Part shown: positions 35,599 through 50,100 of the stretch, one piece after another
Position numbering within the stretch: position 1 is the stretch's first letter
Layout: each line of letters opens with the position of its first letter
Source of the DNA: Luzula sylvatica
Taxonomy: Eukaryota; Streptophyta; Magnoliopsida; Poales; Juncaceae
Assembly (NCBI GenBank): GCA_946800325.1
Contig: OX326959.1
Location: forward strand, 38,430,908 to 38,494,907
Direction of reading: 5' to 3'
DNA length: 64,000 nucleotides
Program-made: the position numbers and the translations under genes
The notes under the pieces: generated by a model
What the model saw: only the letters and a program-made list of their open reading frames with translations
Databases searched by the model: none
What the model was told of the DNA's origin: nothing

Positions 35599-38380
35599 GT
35601 ATGTGTTAGTCTTCAATCACGGAATTTTTTTAGAAAATCATGAAAAATGAAGTATTTTGCTCATTTTAGAGAACTATTTTGGCCTTTTTTAGAAAAATGA
35701 TAATTGATATTTTTGAAGGTGTTAGACTTCAGGTTTTGATTTTTTGCAAAAAATTGGAAAAATTGAAATTTGTATGTGTTAGTCTTCAATCACGGAATTT
35801 TTTGAGAAAATCATGAAAAATGAAGTATTTTTCTCATTTTAGAGAACTATTTTGGTCTTTTTTAGAAAAAATGATAATTGATATTTTTGAAGGTGTTAGA
35901 CTTCAGTTTTTGATTTTTTGCAAAAAATAGGAAAAATTGAAATTTGTATGTGTTAGTCTTCAATCACGGAGTTTTTTGAGAAAAACATGAAAAATGAAGT
36001 ATTTTGCTCATTTTGGAGAACTATTTTGGACCCTTTTAGAAAAAATGATAATTGATATTTTTTAAGGTGTTAGACTTCAGTTTTTGATTTTTTGCAAAAA
36101 AATGGAAAAATTGAAATTTGTATGTGTTAGTCTTCAATCACGGAATTTTTTGAGAAAAACATGAAAAATGAAGTATTTTGCTCATTTTAGAGAACTATTT
36201 TGGTCTTTTTCAGAAAAAATGATAATTGATATTTTTGAAGGTGTTAGGCTTCAGTTTTTTATTTTTTGCAAAAAATTGGAAAAATAGAAATTTGAATGTG
36301 TTAGTCTTCAATCACGGAATTTTTTGAGAAAAACATGAAAAATTGAGTATTTTGCTCATTTTAGAGAACTATTTTGGTCTTTTTCAGAAAAAATGATAAT
36401 TGATATTTTTGAAGGTGTTAGACTTCAGTTTTTTATTTTTTGCACAAAATTGGAAAAATTGAAATTTGTATGTGTTAGTTTTCAATCACGGAATTTTTTG
36501 AGAAAATCATGAAAAATGAAGTATTTTGCTCATTTTAGAGAACTATTTTGGTCTTTTTTAGAAAAAATGATAATTGATATTTTTGAAGGTGTTAGACTTC
36601 AGTTTTTGTTTTTTTGCAAAAAATTGGAAAAATTGAAATTTGTATGTGTTAGTCTTCAATCAAGGAATTTTTTGAGAAAATCATGAAAAATGAAGTATTT
36701 TGCTCATTTTAGAGAACTATTTTGGTCTTTTTTAGAAAAAATGATAATTGATATTTTTGAAGGTGTTAGACTTCAGTTTTTGATTTTATGAAAAAATAGG
36801 AAAAATAGAAATTTGTATGTGTTAGTCTTCAATCCCGGAGTTTTTTAAGAAAAACATGAGAAATAAAGTATTTTCCTCATTTTAGAGAACTATTTTGGTC
36901 TTTTTTAGAAAAAATGATAATTGATATTTTTGAAGGTGTTAGACTTCAGTCTATGATTTTTTGCAAAAAATAGGAAAAATTGAAATTTGTATGTGTTAGT
37001 CTTCAATCACGGAGTTTTTTGAGAAAAACAGGAAAAATGAAGTATTTTACTCATTTTGGAGAACTATTTTGGACCCTTTTAGAAAAAATGATAATTGATA
37101 TTTTTTAAGGTGTTAGACTTCAGTTTTTGATTTTTTGCAAAAAAATGGAAAAATTGAAATTTGTATGTGTTAGTCTTCAATCACGGAATTTTTTGAGAAA
37201 AACATGAAAAATGAAGTATTTTGCTCATTTTAGAGAACTATTTTGGTCTTTTTCAGAAAAAATGATAGTTGATATTTTTGAAGGTGTTAGGCTTCAGTTT
37301 TTTATTTTTTGCAAAAAATTGGAAAAATAGAAATTTGAATGTATTATTCTTCAATCACGGAATTTTTTGAGAAAAACATGAAAAATGAAGTATTTTGCTC
37401 ATTTTAGAGAACTATTTTGGTCTTTTTCAGAAAAAATGATAATTGATATTTTTGAAGGTGTTAGACTTCAGTTTTTTATTTTTTGCAAAAAATTGGAAAA
37501 ATTGAAATTTGTATGTGTTAGTCTTCAATCACGGAATTTTTTGAGAAAATCATGAAAATTGAAGTATTTTGCTCATTTTAGAGAACTATTTTGGTCTTTT
37601 TTAGAAAAAATGATAATTGATATTTTTGAAGGTGTTAGACTTCAGTTTTTGATTTTTTGCAAAAAATTGGAAAAATTGAAATTTGTATGTGTTAGTCTTC
37701 AATCAAGGAATTTTTTGAGAAAATCATGAAAAATGAAGTATTTTGCTCATTTTAGAGAACTATTTTGGTCTTTTTTAGAAAAAATGATAATTGATATTTT
37801 TGAAGTTGTTAGACTTCAGTTTTTGATTTTATGCAAAAAATAGGAAAAATAGAAATTTGTATGTGTTAGTCTTCAATCCCGGAGTTTTTTGAGAAAAACA
37901 TGAGAAATGAGGTATTTTGCTCATTTTAGAGAACTATTTTGGTCTTTTTTAGAAAAAATGATAATTGATATTTTTGAAGGTGTTAGACTTCAGTTTTTGA
38001 TTTTATGCAAAAAATAGGAAAAATAGAAATTTGTATGTGTTAGTCTTCAATGCCGGAGTTTTTTGAGAAAAACATGAAAAATGAAGTATTTTGCCCATTT
38101 TAGAGAACTATTTTGGTCTTTTTTAGAAAAAATGATAATTGATATTTTTGAAGGTGTTAGACTTCAGTTTACGATTTTTTGCAAAAAATAGGAAAAATAG
38201 AAATTTGTATGTGTTAGTCTTCAATCACGAAGTTTTTTGAGAAAAACATTAAAAATGAAGTATTTTGCTCATTTTAGAGAACTATTTTGGACTCTTTTAG
38301 AAAAAATTATAATTGATATTTTTTAAGGTGTTAGACTTCAGTTTTTGATTTTTTGCAAAAAATAGGAAAAATTGAAATTT
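35599..38380 (+). repeat. Transitional HOR unit of 16 monomers before the tagged domain
   Basis: Order: D (untagged), E, F, G, H with ATTGAGTATTTTGC, I, A, C/E mosaic, F, G, H, I*, A with GAAGTTGTTAG, C, P, K2. The last eight monomers introduce the G-H-I*-A-C-P-K order used by the tagged domain. The H variant recurs only at about 63.85 kb. Confidence 0.85.
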
Positions 38381-41300
38381 GTATGTGTTAGTCTTCAATC
38401 AAGGAATTTTTTTAGAAAATCATGAAAAATTAAGTATTTTGCTCATTTTAGAGAACTATTTTGGCATTTTTTAGAAAAATGATAATTGATATTTTTGAAG
38501 GTGTTAGACTTCAGGTTTTGATTTAAAAATGATAATTGATATTTTTGAAGGTGTTAGACTTCAGGTTTTGATTTTTTGCAAAAAATTGGAAAAATTTAAA
38601 TTTGTATGTGTTAGTCTTCAATCACGGAATTTTTTGAGAAAATCATGAAAAATGAAGTATTTTTCTCATTTTAGAGAACTATTTTGGTCTTTTTTAGAAA
38701 AAATGATAATTGATATTTTTGAAGGTGTTAGACTTTAGTTTTTGATTTTTTGCAAAAAATAGGAAAAATTGAAATTTGTATGTGTTAGTCTTCAATCACG
38801 GAGTTTTTTGAGAAAAACATGAAAAATGAAGTATTTTGCTCATTTTGGAGAACTATTTTGGACCCTTTTAGAAAAAATGATAATTGATATTTTTTAAGGT
38901 GTTAGACTTCAGTTTTTGATTTTTTGCAAAAAAATTGAAAAATTGAAATTTGTATGTGTTAGTCTTCAATCACGGAATTTTTTGAGAAAAACATGAAAAA
39001 TGAAGTATTTTGCTCATTTTAGAGAACTATTTTGGTCTTTTTCAGAAAAAATGATAGTTGATATTTTTGAAGGTGTTAGGCTTCAGTTTTTTATTTTTTG
39101 CAAAAAATTGGAAAAATAGAAATTTGAATGTGTTAGTCTTCAATCACGGAATTTTTTGAGAAAAACATGAAAAATGAAGTATTTTGCTCATTTTAGAGAA
39201 CTATTTTGGTCTTTTTCAGAAAAAATGATAATTGATATTTTTGAAGGTGTTAGACTTCAGTTTTTGATTTTTTGCAAAAAATAGGAAAAATAGAAATTTG
39301 TATGTGTTAGTCTTCAATCACGAAGTTTTTTGAGAAAAACATTAAAAATGAAGTATTTTGCTTATTTTAGAGAACTATTTTGGACTCTTTTAGAAAAAAT
39401 TATAATTGGTATTTTTTAAGGTGTTAGACTTCAGTTTTTGTTTTTTTGCAAAAAAATGGAAAAATTCAAATTTGTATGTGTTAGTCTTCAATCACGGAAT
39501 TTTTTGATAAAAACATGAAAAATGAAGTATTTTGCTCATTTTAGAGAACTATTTTGGTCTTTTTCAGAAAAAATGATAATTGATATTTTTGAAGGTGTTA
39601 GACTTCAGTTTTTTATTTTTTGCTAAAAATTGGAAAAATTGAAATTTGTATGTGTTAGTCTTCAATCACGGAATTTTTTGAGAAAATCAACAAAAATGAA
39701 GTATTTTGCTCATTTTAGAGAACTATTTTGGTCTTTTTTAGAAAAAATGATAATTGATATTTTTGAAGGTGTTAGACTTCAGTTTTTGATTTTTTGCAAA
39801 AAATTGGAAAAATTGAAATTTGTATGTGTTAGTCTTCAATCAAGGAATTTTTTGAGAAAATCATGAAAAATGAAGTATTTTGCTCATTTTAGAGAACTAT
39901 TTTGGTCTTTTTTAGAAAAAATGATAATTGATATTTTTGAAGGTGTTAGACTTCTGTTTTTGATTTTATGCAAAAAATAGGAAAAATAGAAATTTGTATG
40001 TGTTAGTCTTCAATCACGAAGTTTTTTGAGAAAAACATTAAAAATGAAGTATTTTGCTTATTTTAGAGAACTATTTTGGACTCTTTTAGAAAAAATTATA
40101 ATTGATATTTTTTAAGGTGTTAGACTTCAGTTTTTGTTTTTTTGCAAAAAAATGGAAAAATTCAAATTTGTATGTGTTAGTCTTCAATCACGGAATTTTT
40201 TGAGAAAAACATGAAAAATGAAGTATTTTGCTCATTTTAGAGAACTATTTTGGTCTTATTTAGAAAAAATGATAATTGATATTTTTGAAGGTGTTAGGCT
40301 TCAGTTTTTTATTTTTTGCAAAAAATTGGAAAAATTGAAATTTGAATGTGTTAGTCTTCAATCTCGGAATTTTTTGAGAAAAACATGAAAAATGAAGTAT
40401 TTTGCTCATTTTAGAGAACTATTTTGGTCTTTTTCAGAAAAAATGATAATTGATATTTTTGAAGGTGTTAGACTTCAGTTTTTGATTTTTTGCAAAAAAT
40501 TGGAAAAATTGAAATTTGAATGTGTTAGTCTTCAATCTCGGAATTTTTTGAGAAAATCATGAAAAATGAAGTATTTTGCTCATTTTAGAGAACTATTTTG
40601 GTCTTTTTCAGAAAAAATGATAATTGATATTTTTGAAGGTGTTAGACTTCAGTTTTTGATTTTTTGCAAAAAATTGGAAAAATTGAAATTTGTATGTGTT
40701 AGTCTTCAATCAAGGAATTTTTTGAGAAAATCATGAAAAATGAAGTATTTTGCTCATTTTAGAGAACTATTTTGGTCTTTTTTAGAAAAAATGATAATTG
40801 ATATTTTTGAAGTTGTTAGACTTCAGTTTTTGATTTTATGCAAAAAATAGGAAAAATAGAAATTTGTATGTGTTAGTCTTCAATCCCGGAGTTTTTTGAG
40901 AAAAACATGAGAAATGAAGTATTTTGCTCATTTTAGAGAACTATTTTGGTCTTTTTTAGAAAAAATGATAATTGATATTTTTGAAGGTGTTAGACTTCAG
41001 TTTTTGATTTTATGCAAAAAATAGGAAAAATAGAAATTTGTATGTGTTAGTCTTCAATGCCGGAGTTTTTTGAGAAAAACATGAAAAATGAAGTATTTTG
41101 CCCATTTTAGAGAACTATTTTGGTCTTTTTTAGAAAAAATGATAATTGATATTTTTGAAGGTGTTAGACTTCAGTTTATGATTTTTTGCAAAAAATAGGA
41201 AAAATAGAAATTTGTATGTGTTAGTCTTCAATCACGAAGTTTTTTGAGAAAAACATTAAAAATGAAGTATTTTGCTCATTTTAGAGAACTATTTTGGACA

Positions 41301-41387
41301 CTTTTAGAAAAAATGATAATTGATATTTTTTAAGGTGTTAGACTTCAGTTTTTGATTTTTTGCAAAAAATAGGAAAAATTGAAATTT
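38381..41387 (+). repeat. Tagged HOR unit, 17 monomers (3007 bp)
   Basis: Order: D', E, F, G, H/B chimera, K1, H, I, A, K1, G, H, H/I chimera, A, C, P, K. D' here has CAAGGAA and GGCATTTTTTAG, unlike other D' copies. The middle (K1 with TTGGTATTTTTT, H with GATAAAAAC and GCTAAAAATTGG, A with ACTTCTG) resembles 34.4-35.3 kb, so older material is still mixed in. Confidence 0.85.
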
Positions 41388-41610
41388 GTATGTGTTAGTC
41401 TTCAATCACGGAATTTTTTTAGAAAATCATGAAAAATTAAGTATTTTGCTCATTTTAGAGAACTATTTTGGCCTTTTTTAGAAAAATGATAATTGATATT
41501 TTTGAAGGTGTTAGACTTCAGGTTTTGATTTAAAAATGATAATTGATATTTTTGAAGGTGTTAGACTTCAGGTTTTGATTTTTTGCAAAAAATTGGAAAA
41601 ATTTAAATTT
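41388..41610 (+). repeat. Reference monomer, class D' (223 bp) with 50-bp internal tandem duplication
   Basis: A D monomer with AATTAAGTATTTTGC, in which 41482-41531 is repeated directly as 41532-41581. The junction reads GATTTAAAAATGATAATTG. Eleven D' copies start at 38381, 41388, 43177, 44966, 47104, 50285, 52248, 54386, 57393, 59531 and 61669, all with the same junction, so they descend from one event. The 50-bp length does not match the 57-60 bp sub-blocks. The tag is absent from every D outside 38381-61891. Confidence 0.95.
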
Positions 41611-43176
41611 GTATGTGTTAGTCTTCAATCACGGAATTTTTTGTGAAAATCATGAAAAATGAAGTATTTTTCTCATTTTAGAGAACAATTTTGGTCTTTT
41701 TTAGAAAAAATGATAATTGATATTTTTGAAGGTGTTAGACTTTAGTTTTTGATTTTTTGCAAAAAATAGGAAAAATTGAAATTTGTATGTGTTAGTCTTC
41801 AATCACGGAGTTTTTTGAGAAAAACATGAAAAATGAAGTATTTTGCTCATTTTGGAGAACTATTTTGGACCCTTTTAGAAAAAATGATAATTGATATTTT
41901 TTAAGGTGTTAGACTTCAGTTTTTGATTTTTTGCAAAAAAATGGAAAAATTGAAATTTGTATGTGTTAGTCTTCAATCACGGAATTTTTTGAGAAAAACA
42001 TGAAAAATGAAGTATTTTGCTCATTTTAGAGAACTATTTTGGTCTTTTTCAGAAAAAATGATAGTTGATATTTTTGAAGGTGTTAGGCTTCAGTTTTTTA
42101 TTTTTTGCAAAAAATTGGAAAAATAGAAATTTGAATGTGTTAGTCTTCAATCACGGAATTTTTTGAGAAAAACATGAAAAATGAAGTATTTTGCTCATTT
42201 TAGAGAACTATTTTGGTCTTTTTCAGAAAAAATGATAATTGATATTTTTGAAGGTGTTAGACTTCAGTTTTTTATTTTTTGCAAAAAATTGGAAAAATTG
42301 AAATTTGTATGTGTTAGTCTTCAATCACGGAATTTTTTGAGAAAATCATGAAAATTGAAGTATTTTGCTCATTTTAGAGAACTATTTTGGTCTTTTTTAG
42401 AAAAAATGATAATTGATATTTTTGAAGGTGTTAGACTTCAGTTTTTGATTTTTTGCAAAAAATTGGAAAAATAGAAATTTGTATGTGTTAGTCTTCAATC
42501 CCGGAGTTTTTTGAGAAAATCATGAAAAATGAAGTATTTTGCTCATTTTAGAGAACTATTTTGGTCTTTTTTAGAAAAAATGATAATTGATATTTTTGAA
42601 GGTGTTAGACTTCAGTTTTTGATTTTATGCAAAAAATAGGAAAAATAGAAATTTGTATGTGTTAGTCTTCAATCCCGGAGTTTTTTGAGAAAAACATGAG
42701 AAATGAAGTATTTTGCTCATTTTAGAGAACTATTTTGGTCTTTTTTAGAAAAAATGATAATTGATATTTTTGAAGGTGTTAGACTTCAGTTTTTGATTTT
42801 ATGCAAAAAATAGGAAAAATAGAAATTTGTATGTGTTAGTCTTCAATGCCGGAGTTTTTTGAGAAAAACATGAAAAATGAAGTATTTTGCCCATTTTAGA
42901 GAACTATTTTGGTCTTTTTTAGAAAAAATGATAATTGATATTTTTGAAGGTGTTAGACTTCAGTTTATGATTTTTTGCAAAAAATAGGAAAAATAGAAAT
43001 TTGTATGTGTTAGTCTTCAATCCCGGAGTTTTTTGAGAAAAACATTCAAAATGAAGTATTTTGCTCATTTTAGAGAACTATTTTGGACTCTTTTAGAAAA
43101 AATTATAATTGATATTTTTTAAGGTGTTAGACTTCAGTTTTTGATTTTTTGCAAAAAATAGGAAAAATTGAAATTT
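41388..43176 (+). repeat. Tagged 10-mer HOR unit (1789 bp)
   Basis: Order: D', E, F, G, H, I*, Q-like (CCCGGAG with AAAATCATG), C, P, K3. The length equals nine 174-bp monomers plus one 223-bp D'. G carries GATAGTTG, E carries GACTTTAG. Confidence 0.93.
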
Positions 43177-44965
43177 GTATGTGTTAGTCTTCAATCACGG
43201 AATTTTTTTAGAAAATCATGAAAAATTAAGTATTTTGCTCATTTTAGAGAACTATTTTGGCCTTTTTTAGAAAAATGATAATTGATATTTTTGAAGGTGT
43301 TAGACTTCCGGTTTTGATTTAAAAATGATAATTGATATTTTTGAAGGTGTTAGACTTCAGGTTTTGATTTTTTGCAAAAAATTGGAAAATTTTTAATTTG
43401 TATGTGTTAGTCTTCAATCACGGAATTTTTTGAGAAAATCATGAAAAATGAAGTATTTTTCTCATTTTAGAGAACTATTTTGGTCTTTTTTAGAAAAAAT
43501 GATAATTGATATTTTTGAAGGTGTTAGACTTTAGTTTTTGATTTTTTGCAAAAAATAGGAAAAATTGAAATTTGTATGTGTTAGTCTTCAATCACGGAGT
43601 TTTTTGAGAAAAACATGAAAAATGAAGTATTTTGCTCATTTTGGAGAACTATTTTGGACCCTTTTAGAAAAAATGATAATTGATATTTTTTAAGGTGTTA
43701 GACTTCAGTTTTTGATTTTTTGGAAAAAAATTGAAAAATTGAAATTTGTATGTGTTAGTCTTCAATCACGGAATTTTTTGAGAAAAACATGAAAAATGAA
43801 GTATTTTGCTCATTTTAGAGAACTATTTTGGTCTTTTTCAGAAAAAATGATAGTTGATATTTTTGAAGGTGTTAGGCTTCAGTTTTTTATTTTTTGCAAA
43901 AAATTGGAAAAATAGAAATTTGAATGTGTTAGTCTTCAATCACGGAATTTTTTGAGAAAAACATGAAAAATGAAGTATTTTGCTCATTTTAGAGAACTAT
44001 TTTGGTCTTTTTCAGAAAAAATGATAATTGATATTTTTGAAGGTGTTAGACTTCAGTTTTTTATTTTTTGCAAAAAATTGGAAAAATTGAAATTTGTATG
44101 TGTTAGTCTTCAATCACGGAATTTTTTGAGAAAATCATGAAAATTGAAGTATTTTGCTCATTTTAGAGAACTATTTTGGTCTTTTTTAGAAAAAATGATA
44201 ATTGATATTTTTGAAGGTGTTAGACTTCAGTTTTTGATTTTTTGCAAAAAATTGGAAAAATAGAAATTTGTATGTGTTAGTCTTCAATCCCGGAGTTTTT
44301 TGAGAAAATCATCAAAAATGAAGTATTTTGCTCATTTTAGAGAACTATTTTGGTCTTTTTTAGAAAAAATGATAATTGATATTTTTGAAGGTGTTAGACT
44401 TCAGTTTTTGATTTTATGCAAAAAATAGGAAAAATAGAAATTTGTATGTGTTAGTCTTCAATCCCGGAGTTTTTTGAGAAAAACATGAGAAATGAAGTAT
44501 TTTGCTCATTTTAGAGAACTATTTTGGTCTTTTTTAGAAAAAATGATAATTGATATTTTTGAAGGTGTTAGACTTCAGTTTTTGATTTTATGCAAAAAAT
44601 AGGAAAAATAGAAATTTGTATGTGTTAGTCTTCAATGCCGGAGTTTTTTGAGAAAAACATGAAAAATGAAGTATTTTGCCCATTTTAGAGAACTATTTTG
44701 GTCTTTTTTAGAAAAAATGATAATTGATATTTTTGAAGGTGTTAGACTTCAGTTTATGATTTTTTGCAAAAAATAGGAAAAATAGAAATTTGTATGTGTT
44801 AGTCTTCAATCCCGGAGTTTTTTGAGAAAAACATTAAAAATGAAGTATTTTGCTCATTTTAGAGAACTATTTTGGACTCTTTTAGAAAAAATTATAATTG
44901 ATATTTTTTAAGGTGTTAGACTTCAGTTTTTGATTTTTTGCAAAAAATAGGAAAAATTTAAATTT
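43177..44965 (+). repeat. Tagged 10-mer HOR unit (1789 bp), second copy
   Basis: Same order and exactly the same length as 41388-43176. Local differences include GACTTCCGG in D', GGAAAAAAATTG in F and ATCATCAAAAATG in the Q-like monomer; the latter reappears near 60.66 kb. Confidence 0.93.
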
Positions 44966-47103
44966 GTATGTGTTAGTCTTCAATCACGGAATTTTTTTAG
45001 AAAATCATGAAAAATTAAGTATTTTGCTCATTTTAGAGAACTATTTTGGCCTTTTTTAGAAAAATGATAATTGATATTTTTGAAGGTGTTAGACTTCAGG
45101 TTTTGATTTAAAAATGATAATTGATATTTTTGAAGGTGTTAGACTTCAGGTTTTGATTTTTTGCAAAAAATTGGAAAAATTTAAATTTGTATGTGTTAGT
45201 CTTCAATCACGGAATTTTTTGAGAAAATCATGAAAAATGAAGTATTTTTCTCATTTTAGAGAACTATTTTGGTCTTTTTTAGAAAAAATGATAATTGATA
45301 TTTTTGAAGGTGTTAGACTTTAGTTTTTGATTTTTTGCAAAAAATAGGAAAAATTGAAATTTGTATGTGTTAGTCTTCAATCACGGAGTTTTTTGAGAAA
45401 AACATGAAAAATGAAGTATTTTGCTCATTTTGGAGAACTATTTTGGACCCTTTTAGAAAAAATGATAATTGATATTTTTTAAGGTGTTAGACTTCAGTTT
45501 TTGATTTTTTGCAAAAAAATGGAAAAATTGAAATTTGTATGTGTTAGTCTTCAATCACGGAATTTTTTGAGAAAAACATGAAAAATGAAGTATTTTTCTC
45601 ATTTTAGAGAACTATTTTGGTCTTTTTCAGAAAAAATGATAGTTGATATTTTTGAAGGTGTTAGGCTTCAGTTTTTTATTTTTTGCAAAAAATTGGAAAA
45701 ATAGAAATTTGAATGTGTTAGTCTTCAATCACGGAATTTTTTGAGAAAAACATGAAAAATGAAGTATTTTGCTCATTTTAGAGAACTATTTTGGTCTTTT
45801 TCAGAAAAAATGATAATTGATATTTTTGAAGGTGTTAAACTTCAGTTTTTTATTTTTTGCAAAAAATTGGAAAAATTGAAATTTGTATGTGTTAGTCTTC
45901 AATCACGGAATTTTTTGAGAAAATCATGAAAATTGAAGTATTTTGCTCATTTTAGAGAACTATTTTGGTCTTTTTTAGAAAAAATGATAATTGATATTTT
46001 TGAAGGTGTTAGACTTCAGTTTTTGATTTTTTGCAAAAAATTGGAAAAATAGAAATTTGTATGTGTTAGTCTTCAATCCCGGAGTTTTTTGAGAAAATCA
46101 TGAAAAATGAAGTATTTTGCTCATTTTAGAGAACTATTTTGGTCTTTTTTAGAAAAAATGATAATTGATATTTTTGAAGGTGTTAGACTTCAGTTTTTGA
46201 TTTTATGCAAAAAATAGGAAAAATAGAAATTTGTATGTGTTAGTCTTCAATGCCGGAGTTTTTTGAGAAAAACATGAAAAATGAAGTATTTTGCCCATTT
46301 TAGAGAACTATTTTGGTCTTTTTTAGAAAAAATGATAATTGATATTTTTGAAGGTGTTAGACTTCAGTTTTTGATTTTTTGTAAAAAAATAGTAAAAATA
46401 AAAATTTGTATGTGTTAGTCTTCAATAACGAAGTTTTTTGAGAAAAACATTAAAAATGAAGTATTTTGCTCATTTTAGAGAACTATTTTGGACTCTTTTA
46501 GAAAAGATTATAATTGATATTTTTTAAGGTGTTAGACTTCAGTTTTTGATTTTTTGCAAAAAATAGGAAAAATAGAAATTTATATGTGTTAGTCTTCAAT
46601 GCCGGAGTTTTTTGAGAAAAACATGAGAAATGAAGTATTTTGCTCATTTTAGAGAACTATTTTGGTCTTTTTTTGAAAAAATGATAATTGATATTTTTGA
46701 AGGTGTTAGACTTCAGTTTTTGATTTTATGCAAAAAATAGGAAAAATAGAAATTTGTATGTGTTAGTCTTCAATGCCGGAGTTTTTTGAGAAAAACATGA
46801 AAAATGAAGTATTTTGCCCATTTTAGAGAACTATTTTGGTCTTTTTTAGAAAAAATGATAATTGATATTTTTGAAGGTGTTAGACTTCAGTTTATGATTT
46901 TTTGCAAAAAATAGGAAAAATAGAAATTTGTATGTGTTAGTCTTCAATCACGAAGTTTTTTGAGAAAAACATTAAAAATGAAGTATTTTGCTCATTTTAG
47001 AGAACTATTTTGGACTCTTTTAGAAAAAATTATAATTGATATTTTTTAAGGTGTTAGACTTCAGTTTTTGATTTTTTGCAAAAAATAGGAAAAATTGAAA
47101 TTT
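44966..47103 (+). repeat. Tagged 12-mer HOR unit (2138 bp)
   Basis: Order: D', E, F, G, H, I*, Q-like, P, K, C, P, K. Compared with the 10-mer, an extra P-K pair precedes C. The first P ends TTTTTTGTAAAAAAATAG (+1 base), and K begins with AATAACGAAG. Confidence 0.92.
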
Positions 47104-50100
47104 GTATGTGTTAGTCTTCAATCACGGAATTTTTTTAGAAAATCATGAAAAATTAAGTATTTTGCTCATTTTAGAGAACTATTTTGGCCTTTTTTAGAAA
47201 AATGATAATTGATATTTTTGAAGGTGTTAGACTTCAGGTTTTGATTTAAAAATGATAATTGATATTTTTGAAGGTGTTAGACTTCAGGTTTTGATTTTTT
47301 GCAAAAAATTGGAAAAATTTAAATTTGTATGTGTTAGTCTTCAATCACGGAATTTTTTGAGAAAATCATGAAAAATGAAGTATTTTTCTCATTTTAGAGA
47401 ACTATTTTGGTCTTTTTTAGAAAAAATGATAATTGATATTTTTGAAGGTGTTAGACTTTAGTTTTTGATATTTTGCAAAAAATAGGAAAAATTGAAATTT
47501 GTATGTGTTAGTCTTTAATCACGGAGTTTTTTGAGAAAAACATGAAAAATGAAGTATTTTGCTCATTTTGGAGAACTATTTTGGACCCTTTTAGAAAAAA
47601 TGATAATTGATATATTTTAAGGTGTTAGACTTCAGTTTTTGATTTTTTGCAAAAAAATGGAAAAATTGAAATTTGTATGTGTTAGTCTTCAATCACGGAA
47701 TTTTTTGAGAAAAACATGAAAAATGAAGTATTTTGCTCATTTTAGAGAACTATTTTGGTCTTTTTCAGAAAAAATGATAGTTGATATTTTTGAAGGTGTT
47801 AGGCTTCAGTTTTTGATATTTTGCAAAAAATTGGAAAAATAGAAATTTGAATGTGTTAGTCTTCAATCACGGAATTTTTTGAGAAAAACATGAAAAATGA
47901 AGTATTTTGCTCATTTTAGAGAACTATTTTGGTCTTTTTCAGAAAAAATGATAATTGATATTTTTGAAGGTGTTAGACTTCAGTTTTTTATTTTTTGCAA
48001 AAAATTGGAAAAATTGAAAATTGTATGTGTTAGTCTTCAATCACGGAATTTTTTGAGAAAATCATGAAAATTGAAGTATTTTGCTCATTTTAGAGAACTA
48101 TTTTGGTCTTTTTTAGAAAAAATGATAATTGATATTTTTGAAGGTGTTAGACTTCAGTTTTTGATTTTTTGCAAAAAATTGGAAAAATTGAAATTTGTAT
48201 GTGTTAGTCTTCAATCAAGGAATTTTTTGAGAAAATCATGAAAAATGAAGTATTTTGCTCATTTTAGAGAACTATTTTGGTCTTTTTTAGAAAAAATGAT
48301 AATTGATATTTTTGAAGTTGTTAGACTTCAGTTTTTGATTTTATGCAAAAAATAGGAAAAATAGAAATTTGTATGTGTTAGTCTTCAATCCCGGAGTGTT
48401 TTGAGAAAAACATGAGAAATGAAGTATTTTGCTCATTTTAGAGAACTATTTTGGTCTTTTTTAGAAAAAATGATAATTGATATTTTTGAAGGTGTTAGAC
48501 TTCAGTTTTTGATTTTATGCAAAAAATAGGAAAAATAGAAATTTGTATGTGTTAGTCTTCAATGCCGGAGTTTTTTGAGAAAAACATGAAAAATGAAGTA
48601 TTTTGCCCATTTTAGAGAACTATTTTGGTCTTTTTTAGAAAAAATGATAATTGATATTTTTGAAGGTGTTAGACTTCAGTTTTTGATTTTATGCAAAAAA
48701 TAGGAAAAATAGAAATTTGTATGTGTTAGTCTTCAATCCCGGAGTTTTTTGAGAAAAACATTAAAAATGAAGTATTTTGCCCATTTTGGAGAACTATTTT
48801 GGACCCTTTTAGAAAAAATGATAATTGATATTTTTTAAGGTGGTAGACTTCAGTTTTTGATTTTTTGCAAAAAAATGGAAAAATTGAAATTTGTATGTGT
48901 TAGTCTTCAATCACGGAATTTTTTGAGAAAAACATGAAAAATGAAGTATTTTGCTCATTTTGGAGAACTATTTTGGACCCTTTTAGAAAAAATGATAATT
49001 GATATTTTTTAAGGTGTTAGACTTCAGTTTTTGATTTTTTGCAAAAAAATGGAAAAATTGAAATTTGTATGTGTTAGTCTTCAATCACGGAATTTTTTGA
49101 GAAAAACATGAAAAATGAAGTATTTTGCTCATTTTAGAGAACTATTTTGGTCTTTTTCAGAAAAAATGATAGTTGATATTTTTGAAGGTGTTAGGCTTCA
49201 GTTTTTTATTTTTTGCAAAAAATTGGAAAAATAGAAATTTGAATGTGTTAGTCTTCAATCACGGAATTTTTTGAGAAAAACATGAAAAATGAAGTATTTT
49301 GCTCATTTTAGAGAACTATTTTGGTCTTTTTCAGAAAAAATGATAATTGATATTTTTGAAGGTGTTAGACTTCAGTTTTTTATTTTTTGCAAAAAATTGG
49401 AAAAATTGAAATTTGTATGTGTTAGTCTTCAATCACGGAATTTTTTGAGAAAATCATGAAAATTGAAGTATTTTGCTCATTTTAGAGAACTATTTTGGTC
49501 TTTTTTAGAAAAAATGATAATTGATATTTTTGAAGGTGTTAGACTTCAGTTTTTGATTTTTTGCAAAAAATTGGAAAAATTGAAATTTGTATGTGTTAGT
49601 CTTCAATCAAGGAATTTTTTGAGAAAATCATGAAAAATGAAGTATTTTGCTCATTTTAGAGAACTATTTTGGTCTTTTTTAGAAAAAATGATAATTGATA
49701 TTTTTGAAGTTGTTAGACTTCAGTTTTTGATTTTATGCAAAAAATAGGAAAAATAGAAATTTGTATGTGTTAGTCTTCAATCCCGGAGTGTTTTGAGAAA
49801 AACATGAGAAATGAAGTATTTTGCTCATTTTAGAGAACTATTTTGGTCTTTTTTAGAAAAAATGATAATTGATATTTTTGAAGGTGTTAGACTTCAGTTT
49901 TTGATTTTATGCAAAAAATAGGAAAAATAGAAATTTGTATGTGTTAGTCTTCAATGCCGGAGTTTTTTGAGAAAAACATGAAAAATGAAGTATTTTGCCC
50001 ATTTTAGAGAACTATTTTGGTCTTTTTTAGAAAAAATGATAATTGATATTTTTGAAGGTGTTAGACTTCAGTTTATGATTTTTTGCAAAAAATAGGAAAA

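Noticed and set aside
38520..38580. Transposon insertion or target-site duplication at the D' tag
   Set aside because: The extra 50 bp is a direct copy of the adjacent monomer segment, so it is a tandem duplication, not foreign DNA.
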